Source: an archaeon
GTDB lineage: Archaea > Methanobacteriota > Methanobacteria > Methanobacteriales > Methanobacteriaceae
Direction: 5' to 3'
Assembly (NCBI GenBank): GCA_024409145.1
Contig: JAKSUF010000068.1
Location: 1 to 7,561 of the forward strand
Length of the DNA: 7,561 bases
Positions 6,106 through 7,561 of the stretch are shown in pieces. Numbering within the stretch: the stretch's first letter is position 1; the number at the start of each line of letters is the position of its first letter. A program made the position numbers and the translations under genes. The notes under the pieces were generated by a model, which saw only the letters and a program-made list of their open reading frames with translations, was not told the origin of the DNA and searched no databases.

Positions 6106-6642
6106 ATGGCAAAAGGAAAAAAATTATTTGGAGTATTAAACATCGTTGATATAGTTATCATCGCTGTTGTAATCATCGCTGTTATCTTTGCAGCAGTAAA
6201 AATTAATAGCAATAAAAAACAAGTTGTAAATAGTGATGTTGCAAAAACAGAAACATATATTGAATTTTATGTAGAAGAAGATGGTGATTATATTGTTGGT
6301 CATATCTTAGAAGGTGACCCAGTTAAAGATGCATTACAAAATATTGATATCGGAACAGTTGTATCAGTTGAATATGGAGAACCAAAAGATTTCAATGCTG
6401 ATGCAAGTGGAAGAATGGTAACAGGACATAAAGAAGGATATGTATCTTGTAAAGTAAAAGCAAAAACAAACGGAAAATTAACAAGAAGCGGATTAGTAAT
6501 TAACTCATATAGTTACTATGTAAATAAATCAATGGAAATTAGAGCAGGTAATGTAGCATTATATGCTAGAGTATCTGATTTACAAGAAGTTCCTGTAGAA
6601 GAAAAAACAGAAGAAACAAATTCTGAAGAAGTAGAAGAATAA
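6106..6642 (+). CDS. Membrane-anchored DUF4330-like protein
   Basis: This 178-residue protein has a short basic N-terminus (MAKGKKLFG), one membrane helix (about residues 13-31, IVDIVIIAVVIIAVIFAAV), and a domain of about 130 residues that should lie outside the membrane. It ends in a very acidic tail (EVPVEEKTEETNSEEVEE). The opening K-x-F-G-x-x-N-x-x-D followed by a hydrophobic helix resembles my recollection of DUF4330 proteins, which have no established function; I hold that match at moderate confidence. The helix looks like an uncleaved signal anchor. I chose ATG 6106 because GGAGG (6096-6100) lies 5 bp before it; the in-frame ATG at 6094 overlaps the MurJ stop and would contain this ribosome binding site. 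The gap to the MurJ-like gene is 11 bp and to the next glycosyltransferase gene 26 bp, with no terminator, so it is inside the glycan operon and may act with the flippase or glycosyltransferases at the membrane. Confidence 0.85.
   Translation: MAKGKKLFGVLNIVDIVIIAVVIIAVIFAAVKINSNKKQVVNSDVAKTETYIEFYVEEDGDYIVGHILEGDPVKDALQNIDIGTVVSVEYGEPKDFNADASGRMVTGHKEGYVSCKVKAKTNGKLTRSGLVINSYSYYVNKSMEIRAGNVALYARVSDLQEVPVEEKTEETNSEEVEE
6154..6183 (+). repeat. Tandem 15-bp duplication inside the membrane-anchor codons
   Basis: GTTATCATCGCTGTT (6154-6168) is followed directly by GTAATCATCGCTGTT (6169-6183), identical at 14 of 15 bases and in frame, so the helix contains VIIAV twice. ATC codons in this patch contrast with the ATT/ATA preferred elsewhere in the window. 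It looks like a recent in-frame duplication that lengthened the helix by five residues. Confidence 0.75.
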
Positions 6643-6668
6643 TTTAAATAAAATGAAAGGTAATAACT

Positions 6669-7561
6669 ATGGATAAAAATATAAATGTTTTATATTTAAT
6701 TAACTATGCAGGTGGTGGTGGATCAGAACAATATTTGAAAATATTAGTTGATCACCTTCCTGATATTAATCCTATGCTTTGCTATAATGAAGAAGGATTA
6801 TTAGTTAAAGAATTTAATGATAGAAATATTAAATGTATACAATTAAATATGAAAAATCCTTTTGACTTATCAGCTGCAAAAAAATTAGCAAAGATATGTA
6901 AAGAAAATGATATTCAAATTATTCATAGTAATTACTTAAGAGAAAATTATATTGCTGTATTATCAAAACTATTTGGTAACAAAGCAAAAATAGTTTATAC
7001 ATGTCACTTTAATACATATGATTCAAAAATCATTACAATGTTTAACAAAATATTTTATAAAAAATTAGATAGAATAATTTCTATTTCTAATGAAACAACA
7101 AAATCATTAATAGCCAGTGGTAGTGATAGAAATAAAATTGAACTTATTTATCATGGCGTTTTAGAAAATGATTTTATGGGACCAAGCGATGAATATAAAA
7201 ATAAATTTGAAGTTTCTGATGAACTTGTTATTTCATCAGCTTCAAGATTTTCACCTGAAAAAGGAAATGAATTTTTTATAAGATCACTTGGTGAACTTAA
7301 AAGAATGATTGATACAGTAGATGAATCAGATGAAGATTATAACAAAATAAAAAATCTAAAATATAAAGTTTTATTAGCTAATGTTGGACAAACATTAGAA
7401 GATTGTAAAACACTTGTAAATATACTAGATTTACAAGATACTGTAAAATTTGTAGGTTTCTTAAGCGATGTTGATTCACTATATAAAGCAAGTGATATAT
7501 ATGTTACTTCATCAAAGAGTGAAGGACTAGGACTTGCAACATTAGAATCACTTAATTATGG
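6669..7561 (+). CDS. Second GT4-family glycosyltransferase (3' end outside window)
   Basis: An open frame from ATG 6669 runs to the window edge, giving 297 residues without a stop; a family member of about 350-400 residues would need some 60-100 more. AAAGG (6656-6660) lies 8 bp before the ATG. The protein starts MDKNINVLYLINYAGGGGSEQYL, with the glycine-rich loop ending in a Glu as in GT4 enzymes, and has IIHSNYLRENY and KLDRIISISNETT in the N-terminal domain. The donor-binding half shows ASRFSPEKGNEFF with Arg193 and Lys198, then the E-x7-E motif at Glu285 and Glu293 (SEGLGLATLESLNY). It differs clearly in sequence from the first glycosyltransferase of the operon, so it is not a recent copy; the two probably add different sugars to the same lipid-linked glycan. 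Donor and acceptor are unknown. Confidence 0.92.
   Translation, partial: MDKNINVLYLINYAGGGGSEQYLKILVDHLPDINPMLCYNEEGLLVKEFNDRNIKCIQLNMKNPFDLSAAKKLAKICKENDIQIIHSNYLRENYIAVLSKLFGNKAKIVYTCHFNTYDSKIITMFNKIFYKKLDRIISISNETTKSLIASGSDRNKIELIYHGVLENDFMGPSDEYKNKFEVSDELVISSASRFSPEKGNEFFIRSLGELKRMIDTVDESDEDYNKIKNLKYKVLLANVGQTLEDCKTLVNILDLQDTVKFVGFLSDVDSLYKASDIYVTSSKSEGLGLATLESLNY

Overview
The window is very AT-rich bacterial DNA with every gene on the + strand, tight intergenic gaps, strong AGGAG-type ribosome binding sites, AGA-dominated arginine codons and classic hairpin-plus-T-run terminators. This points to a low-GC member of the Bacillota, probably a Clostridia- or Bacilli-related lineage; genus cannot be read from it. 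All readable stops are TAA or TAG, and the five tryptophan codons I can locate are all TGG, which fits the standard bacterial code rather than the mycoplasma code.

Region 1 (1-2855) is a housekeeping run on tRNA modification and translation: the 3' end of miaB, a small GNAT acetyltransferase whose reading frame is broken near its 5' end, lepA (elongation factor 4), and a 69-residue two-helix membrane protein whose ribosome binding site overlaps the lepA stop codon. It closes with a 15-bp-stem terminator.

Region 2 (2835-3226) is a single-gene unit: a 92-residue acidic protein of unknown function with its own promoter and terminator. The predicted promoter overlaps the preceding terminator, with the -35 hexamer in the hairpin loop and arm.

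Region 3 (3227-7561 and beyond) opens with a 173-bp AT-rich promoter region carrying three TTAAA-type elements spaced exactly 11 bp apart, then a probable four-gene operon: a GT4 glycosyltransferase, a MurJ/MviN-family lipid-linked glycan flippase overlapping it by 14 bp, a membrane-anchored DUF4330-like protein, and a second GT4 glycosyltransferase cut by the window edge. Together they look like part of a cell-envelope glycan assembly locus: cytoplasmic sugar transfer, membrane flipping, and an anchored protein of unknown role probably facing outward.

I found no mobile element, CRISPR array, tRNA or rRNA. The best points for a second look are the split GNAT gene, the terminator/promoter overlap, the phased repeats upstream of the glycan operon, and the glycan cluster itself.
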